From the NCBI GenBank assembly GCA_026986085.1, contig JALSPE010000071.1:1-12182 (forward strand): a stretch of 12,182 nt of DNA. Reading direction: 5' to 3'. Below, in pieces: positions 5,916 to 12,182 of this stretch. The position numbers and the translations under genes are program-made. The first letter of the stretch is position 1. Every line of letters begins with the position of its first letter. Source of the stretch: Campylobacteraceae bacterium. Lineage in GTDB: Bacteria > Campylobacterota > Campylobacteria > Campylobacterales > Sulfurovaceae. Below the pieces are notes generated by a model. It was not told the origin of the DNA. It was given only the letters and a program-made list of their open reading frames with translations, and did no database searches.

Positions 5916-6585
5916 CAAACTTCCTCTCTCTCTTTTTAAAATTTTCTATAATTTTATTTAACTCAACTGGCGTAAAATCTGGCCAGAGAGTATCTGTAAA
6001 CTCTAACTCTGCATAGGCAATTTGCCACAATAGATAGTTAGATAACCTCTTCTCCCCACTTGTTCTAATAAGTAAGTCTATATCGCTATATGGAGTATCT
6101 AAATATCTCTCCAAATCCTTTTTAGTAATAATATTACCATTTTTACAAGCTTTGTTTACTGCTCTTAGTAACTCATCTTGCGCTCCATAATTTAGAGCCA
6201 AAATTTGAGTTAATTTGCTATTATTTTTTGTAGCATCTTTTGTTTTTGCTATTGTATCTTTTAGCTTCTTTGAAAAAGGCTCTAAATTACCAATTGTATC
6301 AAATTTTACACCCTCTTTTTGATAAACCTCTAACTCATTTTTTAAATATCTATCTAAAAGCTTCATCAAAAAATCTACTTCTAACTTAGGGCGTTTCCAA
6401 TTCTCTGTGCTAAAGGCATATAGAGTTAGAGTCTTTATTTCATCGCTATTAGCACAAAAGGTTGTAATATCTCGAACTACCTCAGCACCCTTTTCATGAC
6501 CCTTTACTCTTTGCAAACCTCTACTTTTTGCCCACCTGCCGTTACCATCCATTATAATAGCAAGGTGTTTTAACTTATTTTTCAA
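5905..6585 (-). CDS. uppS: undecaprenyl diphosphate synthase (isoprenyl transferase)
   Basis: Cis-prenyltransferase that extends farnesyl diphosphate to undecaprenyl diphosphate, the lipid carrier for peptidoglycan and surface glycans. Motifs in order: LAIIMDGNGRWAK with catalytic D13, GHEKGAE, LTLYAFSTENWKRP, TQILALNYGAQDEL, LIRTSGEKRLSNYLLWQIAYAELEF, and the C-terminal RKFGG. The start is taken as TTG 6585 because GGAG at 6593-6596 lies seven bases upstream and the product, MKNKLKHLAIIMDG, begins as family members do. An in-frame TTG at 6609 would overlap coaBC by 20 bases and has no ribosome site. With the chosen start the gene follows coaBC by four bases and has 226 residues, normal for the family. 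It overlaps the prepilin peptidase start by 11 bases. Confidence 0.94.
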   Translation of the reverse strand: MKNKLKHLAIIMDGNGRWAKSRGLQRVKGHEKGAEVVRDITTFCANSDEIKTLTLYAFSTENWKRPKLEVDFLMKLLDRYLKNELEVYQKEGVKFDTIGNLEPFSKKLKDTIAKTKDATKNNSKLTQILALNYGAQDELLRAVNKACKNGNIITKKDLERYLDTPYSDIDLLIRTSGEKRLSNYLLWQIAYAELEFTDTLWPDFTPVELNKIIENFKKRERKFGGI

Positions 6586-6589
6586 ATAT

Positions 6590-7855
6590 CTACTCCAACT
6601 CTTGTGCAAAATCTAAAATATCAAACGATACAGATAGCTTATCTTTTAGTGGTATCTCTTTTTGACTCTTTTTAGTTATACAAGTTATTTTGTTTAAATC
6701 GCTTCCAAAGTTATTATCAGCACCCAAAATATTTAGACAAACTCCATCTATCTCTTTACTCTCAAGCATAGATTTTGCACTCTCTAATGCAATTTTTTTA
6801 TCTTTTTCAGCTTTAAATCCTATAGATATTATACCATCTTTATTTAAACTTTTTAATATATCTAAATTCTCAACCAACTCTAAATTCCACTCTTCTCCAA
6901 TTTGAGACTTTTTTAACTTTCCATCTTGAGGGAACTTAACCCTGTAATCTGCAACAGCAGCTGCCATAAAGAGGTATGGTTTTTTTTGTATTATATGCAT
7001 TGCATCAGAGCTATTCATACTAGCTCTGCTCATTTTTCCCTTTTTGGCTACTCTTATGGCATCTACTGTGTATTCATACATATCTTGCGCATCATCAACT
7101 TCAAGTGTATATAAATCACTTGGCATACTCTCATCTCTCTTTGTTGTAATAAGGCATACATCAGCACCCCTTAAATAGAGAGCTAGTGATAGTGCATTTG
7201 CCATCTTGCCACTTGAGTGATTTCCTATAAATCTAACGCTATCTATTGCCTCTCTTGTTCCTCCACCAGTTACTACAACTCTTCTATCACTCCAAAAATC
7301 ACTCTTTAAGATACTCTTTAGTGTTGTATAGTATATATCTAGTGGTTTGGCTAATGCGCCATCGCCTTCATCTCCACAAGCTAAAGTCTTTGTTACAGGT
7401 TTAACTATCTCTATATCATTTACAGCTAACATCTTTAGAGAGCCTTCTGTGTAGTGGTTGTGCAACATTACTGTATTTGCAGCAGGAGCTATAATTAAAT
7501 CTTTTTGGTAAGCTAATGCGCACTGCGTTAATATACTATCAGCAATACCTTTTGCAATCTTATTAATTGTATTTGCAGTTGCTGGTGCAATAACAAAGGC
7601 ATCACTTTTTTGTGGATAATCTATATGGTTTAAATTACTAGCCCAATCTTCACTACTACTTGTTAATACCTTGTTTCTTGTTAAAGCTTCAAAAGTTAAA
7701 GGCGATACAAACTTAGTAGCACCATCACTCATTACTACTTTTACATCAGCTCCACTCTTAACAAATAGTCTAACCAATTCACACGCTTTATATGCGGCAA
7801 TAGAGCCACTAACTCCAACTAATATACTCTTACCACTTAAATCTACTAAATTCAT
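6590..7855 (-). CDS. coaBC: bifunctional CoaBC (PPC decarboxylase / PPC synthetase)
   Basis: Converts 4'-phosphopantothenate to 4'-phosphopantetheine in coenzyme A synthesis. The N-terminal flavoprotein CoaC (about 1-185) has GVSGSIAAYKA (14-24), H77 in NHIDYP, APATANTINKIAKGIADS, N127 in PAANTVML and the active-site C160 in LACGDEGDGAL. The C-terminal CTP-dependent CoaB has TGGGTREAIDSVRFIGNHSSGKM (196-218), AAAVADYR (298-305), KLKK (313-316), IGFKAE and NNFGSDLN. Two deviations from E. coli are seen: the PxMN motif has Ala at 126 and Leu for Trp at 131, and about 20 extra residues (near 271-291) precede AAAVADYR. Catalytic residues are intact. ATG 7855 lies four bases after the glmU stop. 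Cytoplasmic, second gene of the operon. Confidence 0.95.
   Translation of the reverse strand: MNLVDLSGKSILVGVSGSIAAYKACELVRLFVKSGADVKVVMSDGATKFVSPLTFEALTRNKVLTSSSEDWASNLNHIDYPQKSDAFVIAPATANTINKIAKGIADSILTQCALAYQKDLIIAPAANTVMLHNHYTEGSLKMLAVNDIEIVKPVTKTLACGDEGDGALAKPLDIYYTTLKSILKSDFWSDRRVVVTGGGTREAIDSVRFIGNHSSGKMANALSLALYLRGADVCLITTKRDESMPSDLYTLEVDDAQDMYEYTVDAIRVAKKGKMSRASMNSSDAMHIIQKKPYLFMAAAVADYRVKFPQDGKLKKSQIGEEWNLELVENLDILKSLNKDGIISIGFKAEKDKKIALESAKSMLESKEIDGVCLNILGADNNFGSDLNKITCITKKSQKEIPLKDKLSVSFDILDFAQELE
6593..6596 (-). promoter_or_regulatory. ribosome binding site deciding the uppS start
   Basis: On the minus strand GGAG lies seven bases before TTG 6585, inside the last coaBC codons (TTG GAG TAG). 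The upstream alternative TTG 6609 is preceded by a pyrimidine- and AT-rich stretch with no purine-rich site. This selects the 226-residue UppS. Confidence 0.65.
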
Positions 7856-7859
7856 CTAT

Positions 7860-9149
7860 CTACTTTCTAAAAAATTTATTGAAAAATCCATCTACTTGTT
7901 TTTGCTTTACTCTTGTAATTGCCAATGAACCACTTGGCACATTTTCGGTAATTGTGCTACCAGCTGCAACCATTGTATTGTCTTCTAGCGTAACGGGTGC
8001 AACAAGTTGAGAGTCACTTCCAACAAATACATTTTTACCTATTTTTGTCTTATATTTGGCTTTACCGTCATAGTTACAGGTAATTACTCCTGCTCCTATA
8101 TTTGTTCCACTATCTATTTCACTATCGCCTAAATAGCTTAAATGCCCAGCTTTTACATCATTAAGAGTAGATTTTTTAACCTCTACAAAGTTGCCTATAT
8201 GGCTATCTTTAATAGTAGAGTTTGGTCTAATATGTGCCATTGGTCCAATAGAGCTATTTGTGATTTTAGACTCCTCTATAACAGAGTGGGCTTTTATATG
8301 AGAATTCTCTATTATGCACTCTCCCTCTATTGCCACTCCATTTTCTAAATTACACTCACCTATAAATTTAGCTTTGCAATCTATATATATACTCTTTGGA
8401 TTACGCATTATAACACCACTCTCCATTAACTCTTGTTTTATTCTATCTTGCATAAAATCTTGAGCAATAGATAGATGATATTTAGAATTAACACCCATAA
8501 ACTCATCTTCATCTACAACTATTGGCTCTATCTTTTTACCACTATCAACAGCCATTTTTATAATATCTGTTAAGTAATACTCATTTTGTGCATTTTTATT
8601 ATCAATCTTGGGAACAAATTCATTTAAAACCTCTCCATTAAAGCAGTAAACACCAGCATTTACACTTTTAATCTTCTCTTGCTCTTTTGTGCAATCTTTC
8701 TGCTCTACTATCTCTTTTGCAAAACCATTCTCTATAACAACTCTTCCATATCCTGTTGGGTTATCTAACTCTAAAATTGTCATTGCAATATCACTATTTG
8801 TATCTGTTAGCTCTTTTAAGCTATCTGCTTTTACAAGAGGCATATCTCCATTTAAAACTAAAACTTTTTTACTCTTGAACTCTAGCCCCTTTAGTGCCCC
8901 TCCAGTTCCAGGAAAGTTCTCTAAATCTTGCTTAACTATATTTAATCCACTATATTCACTCTCTAGTAACTCTTTAACCATATCAAATTTATGACTTAAA
9001 ACTACAGTTATATTGCTACTTAATTTTAAAGACTCATCTATAATATGAAAAAGCATAGCTTTACCACTAATTGGGTGAAGAACTTTAGGAGTATCAGACT
9101 TCATTCTAGTTCCCTTGCCAGCAGCTAAAATTACAATTGATAGAGACAT
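7860..9149 (-). CDS. glmU: bifunctional GlmU (GlcNAc-1-P uridyltransferase / GlcN-1-P acetyltransferase)
   Basis: Makes UDP-N-acetylglucosamine, the precursor of peptidoglycan and lipid A, by acetylating glucosamine-1-phosphate and then adding UMP. The N-terminal pyrophosphorylase domain (about 1-225) shows LAAGKGTRMKSDTPKVLH (8-25), the metal-binding D102 in LNGDMPL, PTGYGR (131-136), VNAGVYCF (163-170) and N221 in GVNS. The C-terminal left-handed beta-helix (about 245-429) has hexapeptide repeats, HIRPNS, KAGHLSYLGD with the catalytic H336, GAGVITCNYDGKAKYKT and the GSDSQLVAPV loop. The 429 residues are slightly shorter than E. coli GlmU (456). ATG 9149 has AAGGA at 9156-9160. It is the first gene of the operon ending with truA and is divergent from trmA. 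Confidence 0.96.
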   Translation of the reverse strand: MSLSIVILAAGKGTRMKSDTPKVLHPISGKAMLFHIIDESLKLSSNITVVLSHKFDMVKELLESEYSGLNIVKQDLENFPGTGGALKGLEFKSKKVLVLNGDMPLVKADSLKELTDTNSDIAMTILELDNPTGYGRVVIENGFAKEIVEQKDCTKEQEKIKSVNAGVYCFNGEVLNEFVPKIDNKNAQNEYYLTDIIKMAVDSGKKIEPIVVDEDEFMGVNSKYHLSIAQDFMQDRIKQELMESGVIMRNPKSIYIDCKAKFIGECNLENGVAIEGECIIENSHIKAHSVIEESKITNSSIGPMAHIRPNSTIKDSHIGNFVEVKKSTLNDVKAGHLSYLGDSEIDSGTNIGAGVITCNYDGKAKYKTKIGKNVFVGSDSQLVAPVTLEDNTMVAAGSTITENVPSGSLAITRVKQKQVDGFFNKFFRK

Positions 9150-9161
9150 TTATATTCCTTT

Positions 9162-9181
9162 TGGTAAAATATTGGTAGAAT
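9162..9181 (+). promoter_or_regulatory. tandem extended -10 candidates for trmA-truD-pqiA
   Basis: Two near-identical ten-base units, TTGGTAAAAT (9161-9170) and TTGGTAGAAT (9172-9181), lie 11 bp apart. Each holds TG-n followed by a one-mismatch -10 (TAAAAT, TAGAAT). The second would start transcription near 9188, leaving room for AGGA at 9197-9200 before GTG 9207. Which box is used is not decidable by eye. Confidence 0.45.
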
Positions 9182-9188
9182 TATAACA
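9180..9188 (-). promoter_or_regulatory. extended -10 promoter for the glmU-truA operon
   Basis: The minus strand reads TGTTATAAT, identical to the box ahead of the thioredoxin gene. Initiation near 9173 gives a leader of about 24 nt containing AAGGA. It overlaps the plus-strand trmA -10 candidate by two bases. No promoter-like gap appears further inside the operon, so one transcript down to truA is likely. Confidence 0.6.
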
Positions 9189-9206
9189 AAAATAGTAGGA
9201 AATTAG

Positions 9207-10328
9207 GTGAATTGTAAACATTTTAGTAAGTGTGGCTCTTGTAACTTATATGATATAACTTATGAAGAGGCACTAAAGTATAAAGAGAAGAGTTTAAAGA
9301 AGCTACTCTCAAAATTCTATAGCGGGGAGTTTGATATATATAACTCACCTCTATCTAGACATAGAGCAAGAGCAGAGTTTAAGATATGGCACAAGGGAGA
9401 TAAGTGCTACTACGCTATGACAAATTTAGATAAAAATGGTGTAGAGTTGCTTGATGAGTGCCCAAAAGTTATAGAGCCAATACAAAGAGTATATTTAAAA
9501 TTACTAGAGAGTATAAATAGCTCAAATAGATTAAAAGGTAAACTATTCTCTATGGAATTTTTGGCAGGATTAAGTGGTGAAGTTTTAGTAACTTTAATTT
9601 ATCATAAAAAGCTAGATGAAATATGGGAAGCAGAAGCACTTAAACTGCAAGAGAAGTTAAATATATCTATAATAGGCAGAAGCCGTAAGCAAAAGGTTGT
9701 TTTGGGTAGAGATTATATTGTAGAGAAGTTAAATATAAATAATAAAGAGTATAGTTATAAATATTTTGAGGGTGGCTTTACTCAGCCAAATCCATATATC
9801 AATAAAAATATGATAGAGTGGGCTATTGGCAATGTAAAAGAAAACGGTGGAGACTTTTTAGAAGCTTATTGTGGTTTAGGTAACTTTACCCTACCTTTGA
9901 GTCAATACTTTAACAAGGTATTAGCAACAGAGATTAGCTCTACATCTATTAAAGCAGCAAAAGAGAATTGCAAATTAAATGGTATAGAAAATATCGAATT
10001 TATTCGCTTAAATGCACAAGAGACTGCTGAAGCATTAAAAAGAGAACGAGAGTTTAGGAGATTAAGAGATATAGACTTAAATAGCTATAACTTTAGCACT
10101 ATATTAGTCGATCCTCCTCGTGCCGGATTAGATGAAGCATCATTAGAGTTGGTAAAAAGTTTTGATAATATTTTATATATATCATGTAATCCAGATACTC
10201 TAGCTAGAGATTTAGAAGAGCTTACAAAAACACACAAAGTAGAAAAAGCAGCACTCTTTGATCAATTTCCATATACTCATCATATTGAGAGTGGAGTCTA
10301 TTTAAAAAGGAAAATAGTTGGAGCATAA
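9207..10328 (+). CDS. trmA: tRNA (uracil-54-C5)-methyltransferase TrmA with iron-sulfur-type cysteines
   Basis: Uses S-adenosylmethionine to make ribothymidine at tRNA position 54. It aligns with E. coli TrmA nearly end to end: RHRARAEFKIWH (51-62), LIYHKKLDE, GGFTQPNPYIN (189-199), EAYCGLGNFTLPL (219-231), VLATEIS, REFRRLRDIDLNSY (281-294), VDPPRAGLD (301-309), ISCNPDTL with nucleophile C327, and ALFDQFPYTHHIESGV with general base E361. Unlike E. coli TrmA, the N-terminus carries C3-x5-C9-x2-C12, and C85 in DECPKVIEP sits where RlmD (RumA) has its fourth cluster ligand; an iron-sulfur cluster is therefore inferred. No TRAM domain is present, which favours TrmA over RlmD. The start is GTG 9207 with AGGA at 9197-9200; the next gene overlaps by 11 bases. 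373 residues. Confidence 0.93.
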   Translation: MNCKHFSKCGSCNLYDITYEEALKYKEKSLKKLLSKFYSGEFDIYNSPLSRHRARAEFKIWHKGDKCYYAMTNLDKNGVELLDECPKVIEPIQRVYLKLLESINSSNRLKGKLFSMEFLAGLSGEVLVTLIYHKKLDEIWEAEALKLQEKLNISIIGRSRKQKVVLGRDYIVEKLNINNKEYSYKYFEGGFTQPNPYINKNMIEWAIGNVKENGGDFLEAYCGLGNFTLPLSQYFNKVLATEISSTSIKAAKENCKLNGIENIEFIRLNAQETAEALKREREFRRLRDIDLNSYNFSTILVDPPRAGLDEASLELVKSFDNILYISCNPDTLARDLEELTKTHKVEKAALFDQFPYTHHIESGVYLKRKIVGA

Positions 10329-11397
10329 GTGGATATCGCCATTAAGGCAAAAAAATGAGTTTATCTTTAACCCAAGCAGTAGAGATTTTAGCGTAGAGGA
10401 AGTTCCACTGTATGAATTTAGTGGAGAGGGGGAGCACTTAATACTAAAGGTTCGTAAAAAGAGTTTGACTACATGGGATATGCTAAATATTTTAAGTAGC
10501 TATTTAGGTATTGCCAAAAGAGAGTTTGGCTATGCAGGTTTAAAAGATAAATATGCAATTACAACTCAATATATCTCTTTGCCAAAAAAATATAAAGATA
10601 AAATTGAGAGTTTTGAGCACCCAGAAATTAAGATAATGCAAAGTTTTATACACAATAATAAAATAAGAGTAGGGCACTTAAAGGGTAATAGGTTTTGGCT
10701 ACGCTTTAAAAAGGTTTTAGGTGGTAATTTAACAAAGATAGAATCTGTATTGGATTGGATAGAAAAAAATGGAGTGCCAAACTACTTTGGAGTGCAACGA
10801 TTTGGAAATAATGGAGATAACTATCTTGAGGGTAAAGCTATTGTTGATGGTAAGTTAAACATAAGAGATAGAAAAAAACGGGAATTTCTAATAGGCTCTT
10901 ATCAGAGTTATCTTTTTAATAATTGGTTATCTAAAAGGGTAGAGCTTAGTATGCTTTTAGAGAGCTTTAAGCCATATGAGGTAGAAGAGATATTAAATAT
11001 CTCTAAAGGCTCTCTAAAGGAGTTAGAAAAACAAAAACACTTCTTTAAGATACTAGAAGGAGACCTCTTTATGCACTACCCATACGGCAAAGTTTTTTAT
11101 GAAGATTTAGAAGTAGCAACAAAAAGGTTTGTTGAAAAAGATATATCTCCAACAGGGCTGATTGCGGGTAAAAAGGTAAAAAGAGCAACTAGCGTTGCAT
11201 ATGATGAGTTAGAATCTAGGTATGATGTTGAGATAAAAGAGAGTGGTAGTAGAAGATATGCTTGGATTTTTCCTGAAATTTTAGATAGAAAATATATACC
11301 AGATAAGGCATGGTATGAGTTATCTTTCTATCTGCCAAAAGGCTCATACGCAACTGTTTTGGTAGATATATTAAAGGGAGAGAGTATTGGAAGATAA
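10318..11397 (+). CDS. truD: tRNA pseudouridine(13) synthase TruD
   Basis: TruD forms pseudouridine 13 in tRNA, notably tRNA-Glu. The 359 residues show RDFSVEEVPLYEFSGEGEH (22-40), the catalytic loop GYAGLKDKYAITTQ with D77, LKGNRFWLRF, NGVPNYFGVQRFGNNGDN and a C-terminal ELSFYLPKGSYATVLVDI. The central TRUD insertion domain (about 165-330) is present, so the enzyme is full length. The start is TTG 10318, with AAGGAA at 10307-10312; no in-frame ATG exists nearby and the family N-terminus needs this region. It overlaps the trmA stop by 11 bases and the next gene by 11 bases, implying coupled translation of the tRNA modification pair and the PqiA genes. Confidence 0.94.
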   Translation: MEHKWISPLRQKNEFIFNPSSRDFSVEEVPLYEFSGEGEHLILKVRKKSLTTWDMLNILSSYLGIAKREFGYAGLKDKYAITTQYISLPKKYKDKIESFEHPEIKIMQSFIHNNKIRVGHLKGNRFWLRFKKVLGGNLTKIESVLDWIEKNGVPNYFGVQRFGNNGDNYLEGKAIVDGKLNIRDRKKREFLIGSYQSYLFNNWLSKRVELSMLLESFKPYEVEEILNISKGSLKELEKQKHFFKILEGDLFMHYPYGKVFYEDLEVATKRFVEKDISPTGLIAGKKVKRATSVAYDELESRYDVEIKESGSRRYAWIFPEILDRKYIPDKAWYELSFYLPKGSYATVLVDILKGESIGR

Positions 11398-12013
11398 TTT
11401 AGATGAGTTGATATTATGTAATAAATGTAACACACTCCATAAAAAGGTAAAACTACCAAAAGGTGGCAAGGCAAAGTGTAAGGAGTGTGGTAACTTAATG
11501 TATAGAAACATTAATGATGCATTTAATAAAGGAGTTGCATTTTCAATTACAGCTCTAATTTTATACATAATTGCAGCTATCTTTCCAATTATAGAGGTTA
11601 ATATTGGTGGAGTAAAAAATTCACTTACAATTCCAGATATGATATTTACACTCTTTAGTGAAGGTTTTTTTGTAGTTGGTTCTATTGTTACAGTTGTGTT
11701 GGTAATCTCACCATTAAGTGTAATTCTTTCATATATAATATTGGCAATTTTGGCTAAAATAAAGAGATTTAAAGAGGTATCCAGACATATAGTATCATTT
11801 TTGGTAGTAAGTAGAGATTGGGAGATGATAGATATATTCGCTATTAGTATTTTAGTTGCTTTAGTTAAACTTATAGGATATGCTGAGGTTAGTTTTGGAG
11901 TCTCGTCTGTTGCTTTGGTTCTATTTGTAATGTTTGATATACTCTTTTTAAAAAATATTAAACCTATAGAGATATGGACACACTTCACTAGGAGTTATAG
12001 TGAAAAAAGATAA
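11387..12013 (+). CDS. pqiA: PqiA-domain membrane protein (first of two)
   Basis: Paraquat-inducible protein A family, inner-membrane partner of MCE-type lipid transport (PqiB). A zinc-ribbon-like pair CNKC (11-14) and CKEC (31-34) opens the protein. Four membrane segments follow, roughly 48-69, 94-122, 147-166 and 172-188, with the family signature SRDWEMIDIFAISILVALVKL at about 142-162. At 208 residues it holds one PqiA domain, whereas E. coli PqiA has two in one chain. The start TTG 11387 has AGGGAG at 11375-11380, and the overlap with truD is 11 bases. The second domain is encoded by the next, overlapping gene. A long open frame on the opposite strand is a shadow of this gene. Confidence 0.88.
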   Translation: MEDNLDELILCNKCNTLHKKVKLPKGGKAKCKECGNLMYRNINDAFNKGVAFSITALILYIIAAIFPIIEVNIGGVKNSLTIPDMIFTLFSEGFFVVGSIVTVVLVISPLSVILSYIILAILAKIKRFKEVSRHIVSFLVVSRDWEMIDIFAISILVALVKLIGYAEVSFGVSSVALVLFVMFDILFLKNIKPIEIWTHFTRSYSEKR

Positions 12014-12182
12014 ATATATCAGTTGCCCCTTTTGTGGTAGCGTAAACTATAATGATGATGGAGATATATATTGTCGTGTATGTAAAAACAAAATTGGTCA
12101 CTCTAAAGAGGTAAGTTTTTCAACATCTTGGGCTCTCTTAATTACAGCAATAATTTTTTATATAATTGCAAATATATACCCT
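12000..12182 (+). CDS. pqiA: PqiA-domain membrane protein (second of two), 5' part
   Basis: GTG 12000 is preceded by AGGAG at 11990-11994 with five bases of spacing and overlaps the first PqiA gene by 14 bases in a different frame. The 61 residues before the right edge begin MKKDKYIS and carry CPFC (9-12) and CRVC (25-28), the same paired zinc-ribbon pattern as the first gene. They then enter a hydrophobic segment (about 45-61) ending FYIIANIYP, closely like the first gene's LYIIAAIFP. It is therefore a second PqiA domain as a separate chain. The rest, and any PqiB/MlaD-type partner, lie beyond the edge. Confidence 0.82.
   Translation, partial: MKKDKYISCPFCGSVNYNDDGDIYCRVCKNKIGHSKEVSFSTSWALLITAIIFYIIANIYP

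Noticed and set aside
8689..8994. A 101-codon plus-strand open frame inside glmU
   Set aside because: It is antisense to the catalytic uridyltransferase domain, with no ribosome site or recognisable domain.
11371..11988. A 205-codon open frame antisense to the first pqiA gene
   Set aside because: It mirrors a convincing membrane protein with a zinc-ribbon motif, has no ribosome site that I can see and its product resembles no family; a shadow frame.
1..12182. Mobile element, CRISPR array, tRNA or rRNA genes
   Set aside because: No transposase, integrase, regularly spaced repeats, cloverleaf or rRNA-like segments were found on reading both strands; almost all sequence is in conserved housekeeping genes.

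Overview
The window is a dense, AT-rich stretch of bacterial chromosome carrying mostly housekeeping genes. Protein features and gene order point to the Campylobacterota (the former epsilonproteobacteria: Campylobacter, Sulfurimonas, Sulfurovum and relatives). On the minus strand the order glmU - coaBC - uppS - prepilin peptidase - LptF/G permease - truA is, from memory, the order found in Campylobacter jejuni. The genus cannot be fixed from sequence alone. Candidate promoters are extended -10 boxes (TGnTATAAT) with no convincing -35, as is usual in this phylum.

Layout. Positions 1-201 hold the 3' end of an unrecognised plus-strand gene. A minus-strand pair follows: an exported TlpA-like thioredoxin (1269-1901) and, downstream of it, an ATPase with an unusual N-terminal FGKYKG domain (334-1233). 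A 24-bp palindrome sits at their junction. Divergent from these, on the plus strand, are an exported GH3 beta-N-acetylhexosaminidase of NagZ type (1984-3051) and ruvX (3048-3437). The minus-strand operon glmU to truA (9149 down to 3448) converges on ruvX with only 10 bp between stop codons. Divergent from glmU, the plus strand carries trmA, truD and two consecutive PqiA-domain genes; the second runs off the right edge.

Roles. The glmU operon combines cell-envelope precursor supply (UDP-GlcNAc, undecaprenyl diphosphate), coenzyme A synthesis, prepilin processing, LPS export and tRNA pseudouridylation. The trmA operon combines two tRNA modification enzymes with a PqiA-type membrane module normally linked to MCE lipid transport. 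Coupling is tight: most junctions overlap or are separated by a few bases, and seven of the fourteen complete or 5'-intact genes appear to start with TTG or GTG.

No mobile element, CRISPR array, rRNA, tRNA or phage gene was seen. I found no convincing undescribed system. The points most worth a second look are the ATPase fusion, a TrmA carrying a complete RlmD-type set of four iron-sulfur cysteines, a NagZ with a signal peptide, a PqiA split into two genes, a recurring 11-nt overlap at gene junctions, and overlapping divergent promoters between glmU and trmA.
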